Of a stretch of DNA of 64,000 nt, positions 7,729 through 14,092 are shown in pieces (positions within the stretch are counted from its first letter, which is position 1; every line of letters starts with the position of its first letter). A program made the position numbers and the translations under genes. The notes beneath the pieces were generated by a model. That model did not search any database, was not told where the DNA came from, and saw only the letters and a list, made by a program, of their open reading frames with translations. This stretch comes from AC-32 sp046726435 (GTDB taxonomy: Bacteria; Actinomycetota; Thermoleophilia; Gaiellales; Gaiellaceae), in contig JBKPAM010000008.1 of the NCBI GenBank assembly GCA_046726435.1, positions 1 through 64,000 of the forward strand. The letters are read 5' to 3'.

Positions 7729-8217
7729 ATGAGCAAGTCCTGGCCTGGAGGTAGTTCACAGGACACCCACCTCCGAGCGTGGCGAGAGCTGACGCCCGAG
7801 CAGCTGGCGGCATGGTCAGGCTTCCTCTGGACTCACGCCCACGTCGTTCGGACACTGGATCGCGAGCTCGAGCAGGAGCACGGGATACCCCTCGCGTCGT
7901 TCGACGTGCTGTTTCAGCTCAGCATCGCTCGCAACGGGGAGCTGTCGATCTCCGCACTGGCTGATGCCATCGTTCTCAACCAGAGCGGGTTGACTGGCCT
8001 GGTCGACCGACTCCAGAGCAGTGGATTCGTGCAGCGGGAACGGCGTGAAGCCGACCCACGCGAGATCCACGTCCGAATTACCGACCGCGGTATCGAGATC
8101 CTCGCGCAGGTCACGCCGACGCACATCTCCAGTATCAGGAAGCATTTTCTTAAGCGTCTCTCCGACAAGCAGACGGAGCAGCTAGCCATGATCTGGCACG
8201 CGCTACTCGCCCGGTGA
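7729..8217 (+). CDS. MarR-family transcriptional regulator
   Basis: 162 aa. The winged-helix core runs from about residue 40 to 140: helix LASFDVLFQLSIARNGELSI, recognition segment SALADAIVLNQSGLTGLVDRL, wing VQRERREADPREIHVRIT with the DxR-type wing turn typical of MarR, then the C-terminal dimer helix. Such proteins bind palindromic operators as dimers and respond to phenolic or other small ligands, or to oxidation; there is no Cys here to suggest redox sensing. No divergent efflux or enzyme gene sits beside it, so its regulon is not evident. Probably leaderless (TACGCT at 7715). Confidence 0.85.
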   Translation: MSKSWPGGSSQDTHLRAWRELTPEQLAAWSGFLWTHAHVVRTLDRELEQEHGIPLASFDVLFQLSIARNGELSISALADAIVLNQSGLTGLVDRLQSSGFVQRERREADPREIHVRITDRGIEILAQVTPTHISSIRKHFLKRLSDKQTEQLAMIWHALLAR

Positions 8218-8434
8218 CCGTGCCGGTGCTGGCGAGGCTCATCGGTCGTGGGCGTGGGGGCGGCGGCCGCTCCCCATGCCCGTGCTATCTGGGTAGGGCG
8301 CGAAGGCAACACCGAGGGAACACGAGCGGGGCAGCGCGCGGGCGTATTCGCCTTGGGGCGATTCCTTCCTCTTGCGGGGCTTTCGCGTCCGAGACGATCT
8401 GAAGCTGCCTGCGGCGGTATCAGTCCTAACCGCC

Positions 8435-8440
8435 TAGGCT
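8435..8440 (+). promoter_or_regulatory. -10 box (TAGGCT) upstream of the tRNA-like RNA
   Basis: TAGGCT 31 bp before the tRNA-like element; together with the terminator at 8544 it frames a transcript of about 150 nt. The 250 bp between the MarR gene and this point hold nothing recognisable. Confidence 0.45.
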
Positions 8441-8471
8441 GACGAATGCCGCTCCCGGTGCCTCAGCCACC

Positions 8472-8541
8472 GAGGGCGGCTCATGGGAGCGCTGGCCGCA
8501 TGCCAGGGAATCCCTCGCGGGGTCGATTCCCGCCGCCTCCA
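8472..8541 (+). ncRNA. tRNA-Ala-like RNA or tRNA pseudogene
   Basis: Seventy nt fold as a reduced cloverleaf. Acceptor GAGGGCG (8472-8478) against CGCCTCC (8534-8540), keeping the G3-U70 wobble that marks tRNA-Ala but with an A-C mismatch at pair 2; D stem GCTC/GAGC with a four-base loop; anticodon-like stem CTGG/CCAG with loop CCGCATG; T stem GCGGG/CCCGC with loop GTCGATT (first T replaced by G). The 3' end is A-TCA rather than CCA. The D loop and T54 are abnormal, so it is unlikely to be a working elongator tRNA. It could be a decayed tRNA-Ala, an attachment-site remnant of an element (an excisionase-like gene is 230 bp away) or a small tRNA-like RNA with its own terminator. Confidence 0.5.
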
Positions 8542-8543
8542 TC

Positions 8544-8602
8544 ATCGACCGAAGTCCGCTGCGGCTAACGCCGCAGCATGACGACTTCGGTCGATTTTCT
8601 TT
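8544..8602 (+). terminator. Strong Rho-independent terminator
   Basis: ATCGACCGAAGTC (8544-8556) pairs with GACTTCGGTCGAT (8583-8595), with an inner stem GCTGCGGC/GCCGCAGC, followed by TTTTCTTT. The best intrinsic terminator in the window, placed 3 nt after the tRNA-like RNA. Confidence 0.8.
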
Positions 8603-8668
8603 AGCGGAGAGCCGCAGCGAGCCGACGCCGGCAAAGCCCGGCATCGGCGGCGAGTTGAGGAGAGAACG

Positions 8669-8776
8669 TCACAGCTTTGGCACGGTGTCTGACACCGTCG
8701 ATCGAGCGAGGGCACGCCTGATCTCGCCGACCGTCAACTGCTCGAGCTCGGACGGTGGGCTCTCTGCATGGTTCAT
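8669..8776 (-). CDS. 35-aa protein coupled to the excisionase-like gene
   Basis: Starts at ATG 8776, overlapping the stop of the excisionase-like gene as ATGA, with GGAGAGGAG a few nt upstream inside that gene. It encodes MNHAESPPSELEQLTVGEI and a short basic helix, ending TVSDTVPKL. The last codons coincide with the inverted repeat GGTGTCTGACACC (8684-8696), also found twice before aroQ. Translational coupling supports expression; no function recognised. Confidence 0.4.
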   Translation of the reverse strand: MNHAESPPSELEQLTVGEIRRALARSTVSDTVPKL

Positions 8777-8991
8777 GGTGTGCTCCTCTCCTCGTTTGAA
8801 AGCGGCCCGGTCCGCGTCCTTTGAAGCTCGGAGACGAGCAGCGCTGGAATTCTGATCGTCGTGCTCCCGACCCTCACCGCGGGAAGCGCGCCTCGGTGGA
8901 TCTGGCTATAGATCGTCTGACGCGAGAGGCCGAGCAGCTTGGCCGCCTCGCGCGGGCTGAGAAACTGGGCACGTGTCTCAGTTGCATTCAT
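8773..8991 (-). CDS. Excisionase-like (MerR/HTH_17) DNA-binding protein
   Basis: 72 aa. One helix-turn-helix with wing: FLSPREAAKLLGLSRQTIYS, then IHRGALPAVRVGSTTIRIPA, the pattern of the excisionase/HTH_17 family used by prophages, integrative elements and some toxin modules. No integrase is visible; with the tRNA-like element nearby this suggests the leftover of an integrated element. The promoter is unusually AT-rich (TAATAAT ending at the start codon; an imperfect inverted repeat around 9000-9030). The ATG at 8991 is the only reasonable start. 8992-9233 otherwise holds no gene. Confidence 0.7.
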   Translation of the reverse strand: MNATETRAQFLSPREAAKLLGLSRQTIYSQIHRGALPAVRVGSTTIRIPALLVSELQRTRTGPLSNEERSTP

Positions 8992-9233
8992 TATTAGCCA
9001 AGCTTATTCCCTTGATCGGTTGGCATAAGGTGAGGGTAGACGGGTGAGAACGCCGTCTCCCGCCTACGCGGCAGCGGGAGGTAGCCGGCGCGTGGACACT
9101 GCGCCCAGAAAACTCGCGAAAGAAGACACGCGCCGCGTGAGATGTTCTTCCGCCGACCGTTCGCGGACAACGACGAGAACGAGCCGAGGGCCGCATGACC
9201 GCGAGCGCCTCGCTCTGTTCTCCTTCACGGTGA

Positions 9234-9266
9234 GAGGGCGACCGCGCACGAGCCGCAGTCGCCCTC
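9234..9266 (-). terminator. Hairpin after the broken secreted-protein paralogue
   Basis: Perfect 9-bp stem GAGGGCGAC (9234-9242) with GTCGCCCTC (9258-9266), in the position equivalent to the hairpin at 1074-1109. Confidence 0.55.
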
Positions 9267-9276
9267 GGGGTCGCGG

Positions 9277-9899
9277 TTAGGTCATCTGAATCGCCTTCGA
9301 GCTGGCCGTCAGGTCAACTGGCGTGCCATTGAGCGTGCCGTGGAACGTGAACCGGAAGACGTAGCTGCCGGTCGGCTCGGTGCTCCCGTGAAAAAAGCCG
9401 TCGTAGAAACCGATCGTGTTCTCGCCCGGGAGAATCGCCGGGTTGAGGACGGTGGTGCAGGGCGGAGGCGCGATCGGATCGCCGCAGGTAACCGTCGACG
9501 GCCAGCGACCGGACGTGCCGAGCCGGTCGCTCACGTTCGGAGGCGGCGTGAGCGTCTCCTGACTGAAGACCGCTCCGTCGACGAGGATCGTCTCGTCGAC
9601 GCTGGTGAGCACAAATGCGTTGGGCACGTTTGCTCGACGCCCTCCCACGAGCTCATTGGCCGGCGAATTCGAATTGATGATGTGGGCGTAGATCCAGGTT
9701 AAGTTCGCGGCCGTGCAATCAGGCCCAGAACAGGGCGACAGCGGCCCGCGATTCGACAGGACGACCTAGGCGGAAAGCCCGTCTCCCGGCGATGCAGCCT
9801 TTGCCGATGACGTCGTTAGGTCACACCCCTGACAACGACGGCGGTAGCTGCGGCCGCGGCGACGGCGAGAGCCGCTGCGACAAGGAGCAGTCGCTTCAT
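9277..9899 (-). pseudogene. Secreted-protein paralogue, frameshift plus nonsense
   Basis: Second copy of the gene at 1123-1731. It keeps a ribosome-binding site (GGAGGG), ATG at 9899 and a signal peptide (MKRLLLVAAAL), but after residue about 26 a two-base length change puts the frame into a TAA; in the correct downstream frame the codon TAC of the intact copy has become TAG (complement near 9768). From there to 9277 the frame is intact (LSPCSGPDCTAANLTW, then GGRRANVPNAFVL to the end). Two independent lesions mean that this copy is dead even though most of its sequence is well preserved. Confidence 0.85.
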
Positions 9900-9907
9900 T
9901 TGTGTTC

Positions 9908-10222
9908 CCTCCTACCTGCCCTCATGGACCCGGTTGGGTCATTGCCTGTCCGCAGACAAAGGCTCGCGAACGTCTCTAACGTGGCGCTAACGCGCTTCTA
10001 ACTTCGATGCGCACGCGGGAGCCGCGCCTCTTCCCTCCCGGATGGCGGCCTCCTTCCCTCAGTGCCGTACGTCACCGATGATGCGCCTCCCGAGGGCCGA
10101 CTTCAACCGGGCGCAGCCCGTATCTCAGCCGTGCTTGCGCTTGTAGGCGAGCTCGAGCTTTTGCGCCTGCCTGAGAGTCAGCGTCTCGTACAAACCTCTT
10201 GTGCCAGGCGTTCTCTGTCCGG
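9908..10222. repeat. Approximately 250-bp dispersed repeat with spacer, copy 3
   Basis: Aligns with copy 1 (1740-2062) over its whole length, including the spacer next to the secreted-protein gene (CCCTCATGGACC, TTGCCTGTC, CTAACGCGCTTCTA) and ATGGCGGCCTCC at 10042. Together with the gene it makes a duplicated unit of about 950 bp, roughly 8 kb from the first. Confidence 0.6.
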
Positions 10223-10237
10223 CGCTCTTGTGCGCCT

Positions 10238-10264
10238 GTGAGGGGCGGCGGGAGCGCCCCTCAC
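10238..10264 (-). terminator. Terminator hairpin of the gene at 10280
   Basis: Perfect 10-bp stem GTGAGGGGCG/CGCCCCTCAC with a 7-nt loop, 16 bp after the stop codon. Confidence 0.55.
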
Positions 10265-10279
10265 TCCTTGCGGACTCGA

Positions 10280-10915
10280 TTAGCAGTTGTGGCAGATGAT
10301 CACGGTCCCGGACACCGCCGTTCCAAGGTCGGCGAAGAGCAGATCGCCCGTGCCGAGGCTGGTGCCATCGACGGTTGCGGTTGCGGTCGCCTGGCGGTCG
10401 GTCCCCGTGAAGTGATCTACCTCGTGGAACCCGTCCTGGTGGAAGTTCTGGTTGAAAGTGCCTCGAGCGATGGGACCCTCGCCGGTCCAGTTGGCTGAGA
10501 CGTCGACCGTGCCGGCATCGCTGCAGCCGATCAGGTTGAAGTCCGCGTCGTAGCTGCAGCTGGTCACGGGCACCGTTGCGCTCGCAGTGGCTGACGAGAG
10601 CTGACCGGCGACGCTGAACGAGACGCCGCTGTCCGCCTCCCCGAACACGTCCGTTGCCCCGGTGAAGTTGCCGTTGCTGTCGAAGTTTTCGGTGAACTCG
10701 TCGAGGAACAGGAGCGCATTCCCCCGCTTGTCTTTCTGGGCGAAGACGAACGTATCGGTGAACGAGGAGCTCGTCTGCGTTTCCCAGAGCGCTTCGGCGA
10801 AGGAACCGTTGAATTGGAAGTGGAAGGTCTCCGCCGGCGCAGCAGCGGCTGTGCTGCTGCCCCCGCCAAGCGCGACCAACGCAAAGAGGACTAACAACAA
10901 AGTGATGCGTCGCAT
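10280..10915 (-). CDS. Secreted protein of unknown function
   Basis: 211 aa from ATG 10915, GAGGAGG 4 nt upstream. Signal peptide (MRRITLLLVLFALVALGGG, cleavage near AAAAPA). The mature part is predicted all-beta, rich in Thr, Ser, Phe, Asn and Asp, with a Cys pair (TSCSYDADFNLIGC) and a C-terminal CHNC. It resembles extracellular beta-sandwich proteins in composition, but I recognise no family or active site. Single gene with its own terminator. Confidence 0.65.
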   Translation of the reverse strand: MRRITLLLVLFALVALGGGSSTAAAAPAETFHFQFNGSFAEALWETQTSSSFTDTFVFAQKDKRGNALLFLDEFTENFDSNGNFTGATDVFGEADSGVSFSVAGQLSSATASATVPVTSCSYDADFNLIGCSDAGTVDVSANWTGEGPIARGTFNQNFHQDGFHEVDHFTGTDRQATATATVDGTSLGTGDLLFADLGTAVSGTVIICHNC

Positions 10916-11167
10916 AGCGCCTCCTCAAGCTTGAAGCCTTCTCGCGGGTGACTCCCGCGCACCCGCTGTCTCGGTCGCAGGTGAGGCGCTTGCCTCGAGA
11001 CAACTCGAGCCTACGCCTCGTTCGTGCTGGTTTCAAGGACGAAGCTCGCACTAGCGCCCTCCGCCCGCCGAGCCGATCTCCCCGTCTTGGCCCCGGCAAC
11101 CCATCTCTTCCGTGCTACGAGCAGACGCACTTGAAAGGTCCGCTAGGACCCTCGTCGACGCAAGCCG

Positions 11168-11224
11168 TCTCGACTCGGGAAGCCGTCTCGGCCCCGAGGG
11201 AGGAGGAGCGTCGACCTCGCAGGG
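11168..11224 (+). promoter_or_regulatory. Promoter/leader repeat B, copy 3
   Basis: TCGACT (11170-11175) in place of TAGACT, then GAGGGAGGAGGAGCG and TCGACCTCGCAGGGCC. The -10 and the start codon (GTG changed to GCG) have both decayed. It leads into the gene fragment at 11183-11373. Confidence 0.45.
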
Positions 11225-11373
11225 CCGCTCGTACGGGATCTTCCGCCGAGCCCTCGAGCACGGGAACCTGCTCGTCGCCGAGACGACCGCGAAGGAGCTA
11301 CCCCGCTCAACCTCACTCACGCGCTCGTCGAGGAGCCGCAGACCCAGGCCGCCTGAGGGCGAGTCGCGCTAGG
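11183..11373 (+). pseudogene. N-terminal fragment of the small-protein family seen at 3290
   Basis: The frame after the lost start codon reads STSQGRSYGIFRRALEHGN and LLVAETTAKELP, then must shift frame to continue PLNLTHALVEEP and stop at 11343. The shared PLNL..AL links it to the fragment at 3290-3481, which carries the C-terminal half. It has lost its start, has a frameshift and no C-terminal domain. Confidence 0.45.
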
Positions 11374-12088
11374 CGGACCCTTCGTCGTCCGGAGGTTTCT
11401 CTTCTGACCCTGCGCGAAGAACGTGCATCACGTTGGAGGTGTAAGAGCTCGTACCCTCACCGGCATCCGGCCATAGCACTTCGGACGACTCGCTCGCGTC
11501 GATGATCGGAGCCGCGTCGACCTCGAGCAGCGAGAGTTCGATCCCCTTCGACGGCCACTCGATCGCAAACGTAAGGGTTCCTGGCGGCGGCAGCGGCCAG
11601 AGCCAGTACTCCTGGTTCCACTCGCCATCGCCTCCGTCGCCGCTCGAGGGAGAGAGGATCGGGCCGGGGGGCTCCATCTGCTCGCCCGCGGCGGCCCCGA
11701 CGCCCCACGGGACGGATGCGCCGAGCGTTGTCGCCTTCCTGCCGTCCGCGAACTGAACTCCGAAACGGAGAAGCTCAGGTGGAAGCTCGCCGCCGAGCGG
11801 CTGCGGCATTGCCCCGGGGCCGAACGGCATTCCCAACATCGCCTCGTCGAAGCCTTCCTCACCCGGCCTGCTCCGCCAGCGAAGGGCCAACCTCAGCGAG
11901 ACTCCTCTCGTGTAGGCGGTCACGCCCACGACCGCCACGGCGGCCTGATCGGTCCGCGCGAGCACGACTCGGAGAGGCACCACCACGCCGAGCTCGTTGC
12001 GGGGTGCCTGCAACCAGGGCGACGGCTGAGGGATCTCGAACGGTGGCGCGGGCTGCTCGGGAGGAGGCGGTGGCTCGAAGAAGCTCAT
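11369..12088 (-). CDS. Proline-rich protein of unknown function
   Basis: 239 aa from ATG 12088 (MSFFEPPPPPEQPAPP); an ATG at 12106 is possible. After the proline-rich first 35 residues comes a beta-rich body with conserved-looking Trp and Gly turns (VVVPLRVVLARTDQAAVAV, LALRWRSRP, LRFGVQFADGRK, NQEYWLWPLPPPG). No transmembrane segment and no signal peptide, so probably cytosolic. I have no family name with any certainty. Its stop lies within a few bases of the pseudogene frame on the other strand. Confidence 0.6.
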   Translation of the reverse strand: MSFFEPPPPPEQPAPPFEIPQPSPWLQAPRNELGVVVPLRVVLARTDQAAVAVVGVTAYTRGVSLRLALRWRSRPGEEGFDEAMLGMPFGPGAMPQPLGGELPPELLRFGVQFADGRKATTLGASVPWGVGAAAGEQMEPPGPILSPSSGDGGDGEWNQEYWLWPLPPPGTLTFAIEWPSKGIELSLLEVDAAPIIDASESSEVLWPDAGEGTSSYTSNVMHVLRAGSEEKPPDDEGSA

Positions 12089-12216
12089 ATGCGGAGTCTG
12101 GCGCATCGTGCCTCGCGCGGCACTGGCCGGCGATGGTCACCGGGACGCGGCCCTGACCCTTCGGGCCATGGCCGCAAAGCCACTAGTCGCATGTGGACTC
12201 GCGGCGTAGCCTGAGC

Positions 12217-12242
12217 GCGGGCCGGGTCGTGGGATAACGGCA
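12217..12242. repeat. Upstream repeat, copy 1 (before 12307)
   Basis: GCGGGCCGG, then TCGTGGGATA and CGGCA, shared with 12616-12640; both lie 40-70 bp before a leaderless -10 and are followed by a GC-rich stretch ending CGCCGCCC. Suggests that the upstream region of the two small membrane-protein genes was duplicated or carries a shared operator. Confidence 0.5.
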
Positions 12243-12293
12243 GAGGGCGTTCATTTCGCCGCCCGGTCCCTCATGGGTTCCCGCACACCGCAG

Positions 12294-12299
12294 TAGAAT
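12294..12299 (+). promoter_or_regulatory. -10 box (TAGAAT) of 12307
   Basis: Ends 7 nt before ATG 12307; leaderless layout. Confidence 0.6.
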
Positions 12300-12306
12300 C
12301 GGGAGT

Positions 12307-12531
12307 ATGGCGCCAAAGCGCCGTCACGCGTGGCTGGGCTTCGCGCTCTTCGCGGTCCTCGGAATCCTCGGTCTGTTCGTGCTGGATGGCACCGCTGCAG
12401 GAGTCACGTCGTTAGCGGCGATACTCGTCTTTATCGGAGCGTGCATCTATGCGCTGCGTGGGCAGGATGCTGACGTGGCCGCAGCCAGTCAACGGTCGGG
12501 CTTGCGCGGATGGCTCGGCGGGTGGTTCTGA
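12307..12531 (+). CDS. Small two-helix membrane protein
   Basis: 74 aa. Two hydrophobic segments at about residues 9-27 (AWLGFALFAVLGILGLFVL) and 34-50 (SLAAILVFIGACIYAL), basic N-terminus, short C-terminal tail rich in Arg, Gly and Trp. No family recognised. Leaderless by the -10 rule; shares an upstream repeat with the DUF1232 gene that follows, which suggests common regulation. Confidence 0.6.
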   Translation: MAPKRRHAWLGFALFAVLGILGLFVLDGTAAGVTSLAAILVFIGACIYALRGQDADVAAASQRSGLRGWLGGWF

Positions 12532-12615
12532 ACGACCCGCGAAGCGCGGCGCCTTCCGCGCCTCGCTGAGCCTCACACTTAGTCGCGGCAGACGAATGGC
12601 TAAGTGCCCCGCATC

Positions 12616-12640
12616 GCGGGCCGGTCGTGGGATAGCGGCA
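12616..12640. repeat. Upstream repeat, copy 2 (before 12682)
   Basis: Matches 12217-12242 except for one deleted and one changed base; followed by GGCGCGTCACGCC, which can form a small hairpin, and then the TAGGCT -10. Confidence 0.5.
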
Positions 12641-12667
12641 AGGCGCGTCACGCCGCCCACTCCCGGA

Positions 12668-12673
12668 TAGGCT
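12668..12673 (+). promoter_or_regulatory. -10 box (TAGGCT) of 12682
   Basis: Ends 8 nt before ATG 12682; leaderless layout. Confidence 0.6.
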
Positions 12674-12681
12674 CGTGAGGG

Positions 12682-13074
12682 ATGAACCTCCTCAGATGGT
12701 CGCTCGTCGGAATCGGCGCGTTCTTGTTCCTGTATGCCGCCCTTGTCCTCGCTCTCGTGATCGCCGGCAGACGCGAGAACGCCCGCGCGCTCGCCGGCTT
12801 CATCCCCGACTGCATCGGCCTCTGTGGACGGCTGCTCGGGGACCCGCGCGTGCCTCGTCGAAAGAAGGCGCTGCTGGTCGCGCTCGCGGGCTACCTCGCG
12901 CTCCCGTTCGATCTCGTGCCGGACTTCATCCCGGTCGCCGGTCAGCTCGACGACGTCGTGATCGTCGCGCTCGTCCTCCGCAGCCTCCTACGCGGAGGCG
13001 AGGAGTCGCTCGTCCGCGAACATTGGCCCGGTCCCGACAGGTCGCTCTCGCTCGTCCTTCGCGTCGCGACCTAA
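12682..13074 (+). CDS. YkvA/DUF1232 membrane protein
   Basis: 130 aa. N-terminal transmembrane segment (LVGIGAFLFLYAALVLALVI), then the DUF1232 core at about residues 70-105 with its hallmark GYLALPFDLVPDFIPVAGQL and DDVVIVALVL, a hairpin with an aspartate-proline-rich turn found in the YkvA family of small bacterial membrane proteins. Function of the family is unknown. The C-terminus is cytosolic and basic. Confidence 0.85.
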   Translation: MNLLRWSLVGIGAFLFLYAALVLALVIAGRRENARALAGFIPDCIGLCGRLLGDPRVPRRKKALLVALAGYLALPFDLVPDFIPVAGQLDDVVIVALVLRSLLRGGEESLVREHWPGPDRSLSLVLRVAT

Positions 13075-13454
13075 GTCGACCGGCCATGAATGCAAGGCGG
13101 TCTTACGGCGACCTCGACAGCGTGCCGCGAGCCCTGCTTCGGTTCCTACACTTTGTTCTGGCGTCCGGGGCGTTTGACGGCAAGACCCGGGACTTCCGCC
13201 AGCGACCTCTCCCCCTTGAGGTCCGCCTCGGCGCCTCTCGTGCCTCAGTCGCGACCGAACTCGCGCTCGGCGCAGGCCGGCTACGTGCTCGAGCAACCGG
13301 CCGAGGCGGACGGGCTGCGGCTGAGCCGCGTTGCCACGGCTGTAGAAATTCTGAGGTAGGCACCCAGGTAGGCACAGCACGTGCATTCCCGGCTTCCCTG
13401 GCACACCTGATCCGCGTAACCATGCGGTTTTGGCCTAGCCAAGAGCAGTAGAAA
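13075..13454. other. No convincing gene
   Basis: 380 bp between the DUF1232 gene and tRNA-Glu. Both strands have open frames but with poor composition. It adjoins the 3' end of tRNA-Glu, a position often used by integrative elements, but I see no integrase or attachment repeat. Confidence 0.4.
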
Positions 13455-13526
13455 GGCGCATACGGGATTCGAACCCGTGCCGCCGCCGTGAGAGGGCGGT
13501 GTCCTAGGCCACTAGACGAATGCGCC
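13455..13526 (-). tRNA. tRNA-Glu (CTC)
   Basis: Minus-strand cloverleaf: acceptor GGCGCAT/ATGCGCC, D arm starting GTCTAG, anticodon arm CCGCC-CTCTCAC-GGCGG with anticodon CTC, T arm ACGGG-TTCGAAT-CCCGT. CCA is not encoded. It marks the border between the repeat-rich accessory stretch and the housekeeping region. Confidence 0.95.
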
Positions 13527-13568
13527 CGGCGGACGCTTAGTGTAGCGGCGCCGGGGCACAACCGAGCC

Positions 13569-13802
13569 ATGCTGGGATGGTGGCGGAAGCGCTCGGAAAA
13601 GCATCGTGCGAACAAGCAGCAGGGCGACCCGCACTCGCTCGACGTCGAAGGCGACCCGCGCGGAGGAGTACAGGATGAGGCCTACCGCAGCGCGGAGCCG
13701 ACCGAGCTCGTGGAGGCAGACGGCGTGGTGATGAGCGGCCCCGGCGGCGCGCCACACGAGGGCGAGTCGCCGGACGAGCGCCGCAGGCGAGACCGCACCT
13801 AG
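13569..13802 (+). CDS. Small hydrophilic protein between two tRNA genes
   Basis: 77 aa from ATG 13569. Basic N-terminus (MLGWWRKRSEKHRANKQQGD) and an acidic, Gly/Pro-rich remainder ending in DERRRRDRT; looks intrinsically disordered. Opposite in direction to both tRNA genes. No ribosome-binding site is obvious. No family recognised. Confidence 0.4.
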   Translation: MLGWWRKRSEKHRANKQQGDPHSLDVEGDPRGGVQDEAYRSAEPTELVEADGVVMSGPGGAPHEGESPDERRRRDRT

Positions 13803-13967
13803 GGGCAGTTCGCAATGCCGCCGGAGCCCGGCTTCGCCGGCGGGAGGCTGACGATCGCCGAGACTGCAAAGCTCTGCGTCGAATGGCCGGCATGTGAGCG
13901 CCTGAAGCTCGAAAACCGTGTAAGGAGGGGGCTCGTGGGGGAACCAGGGGGCTCCCCCGCGCTACCA

Positions 13968-14038
13968 CTGCGGGGCTAGGATTCGAACCTAGACTACTCG
14001 GTCCAGAGCCGAGCGTCCTACCATTAGACGACCCCGCA
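13968..14038 (-). tRNA. tRNA-Gln (CTG)
   Basis: Minus-strand cloverleaf: acceptor TGCGGGG/CCCCGCA, D arm GTCTAATGGTAGGAC, anticodon arm CTCGG-CTCTGGA-CCGAG with anticodon CTG, T arm CTAGG-TTCGAAT-CCTAG. CCA is not encoded. Confidence 0.95.
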
Positions 14039-14092
14039 ACGTGCCATTGCGGCGAGGGAAGTGTAGCCCGCTCGGGGCACGGAGGCACTGAC

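Noticed and set aside
8472..8541. tmRNA 3' end
   Set aside because: The G3-U70 acceptor and T arm would fit tmRNA, but no matching 5' half or tag-peptide region is found in the preceding 250 bp, and a D-like and anticodon-like arm are present next to it.
10125..11099. 324-codon minus-strand frame covering the secreted protein at 10280
   Set aside because: Wrong frame of that gene; Arg-rich without the signal peptide, and it runs through a terminator hairpin and a repeat.
13075..13454. Integrase remnant next to tRNA-Glu
   Set aside because: A short VGTQVGT-like peptide near 13360 recalls the ends of some phage integrases, but no catalytic Arg-His-Tyr region can be found.
13103..13615. Minus-strand frame running through tRNA-Glu
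   Set aside because: Reads through a tRNA gene; a frequent false ORF.
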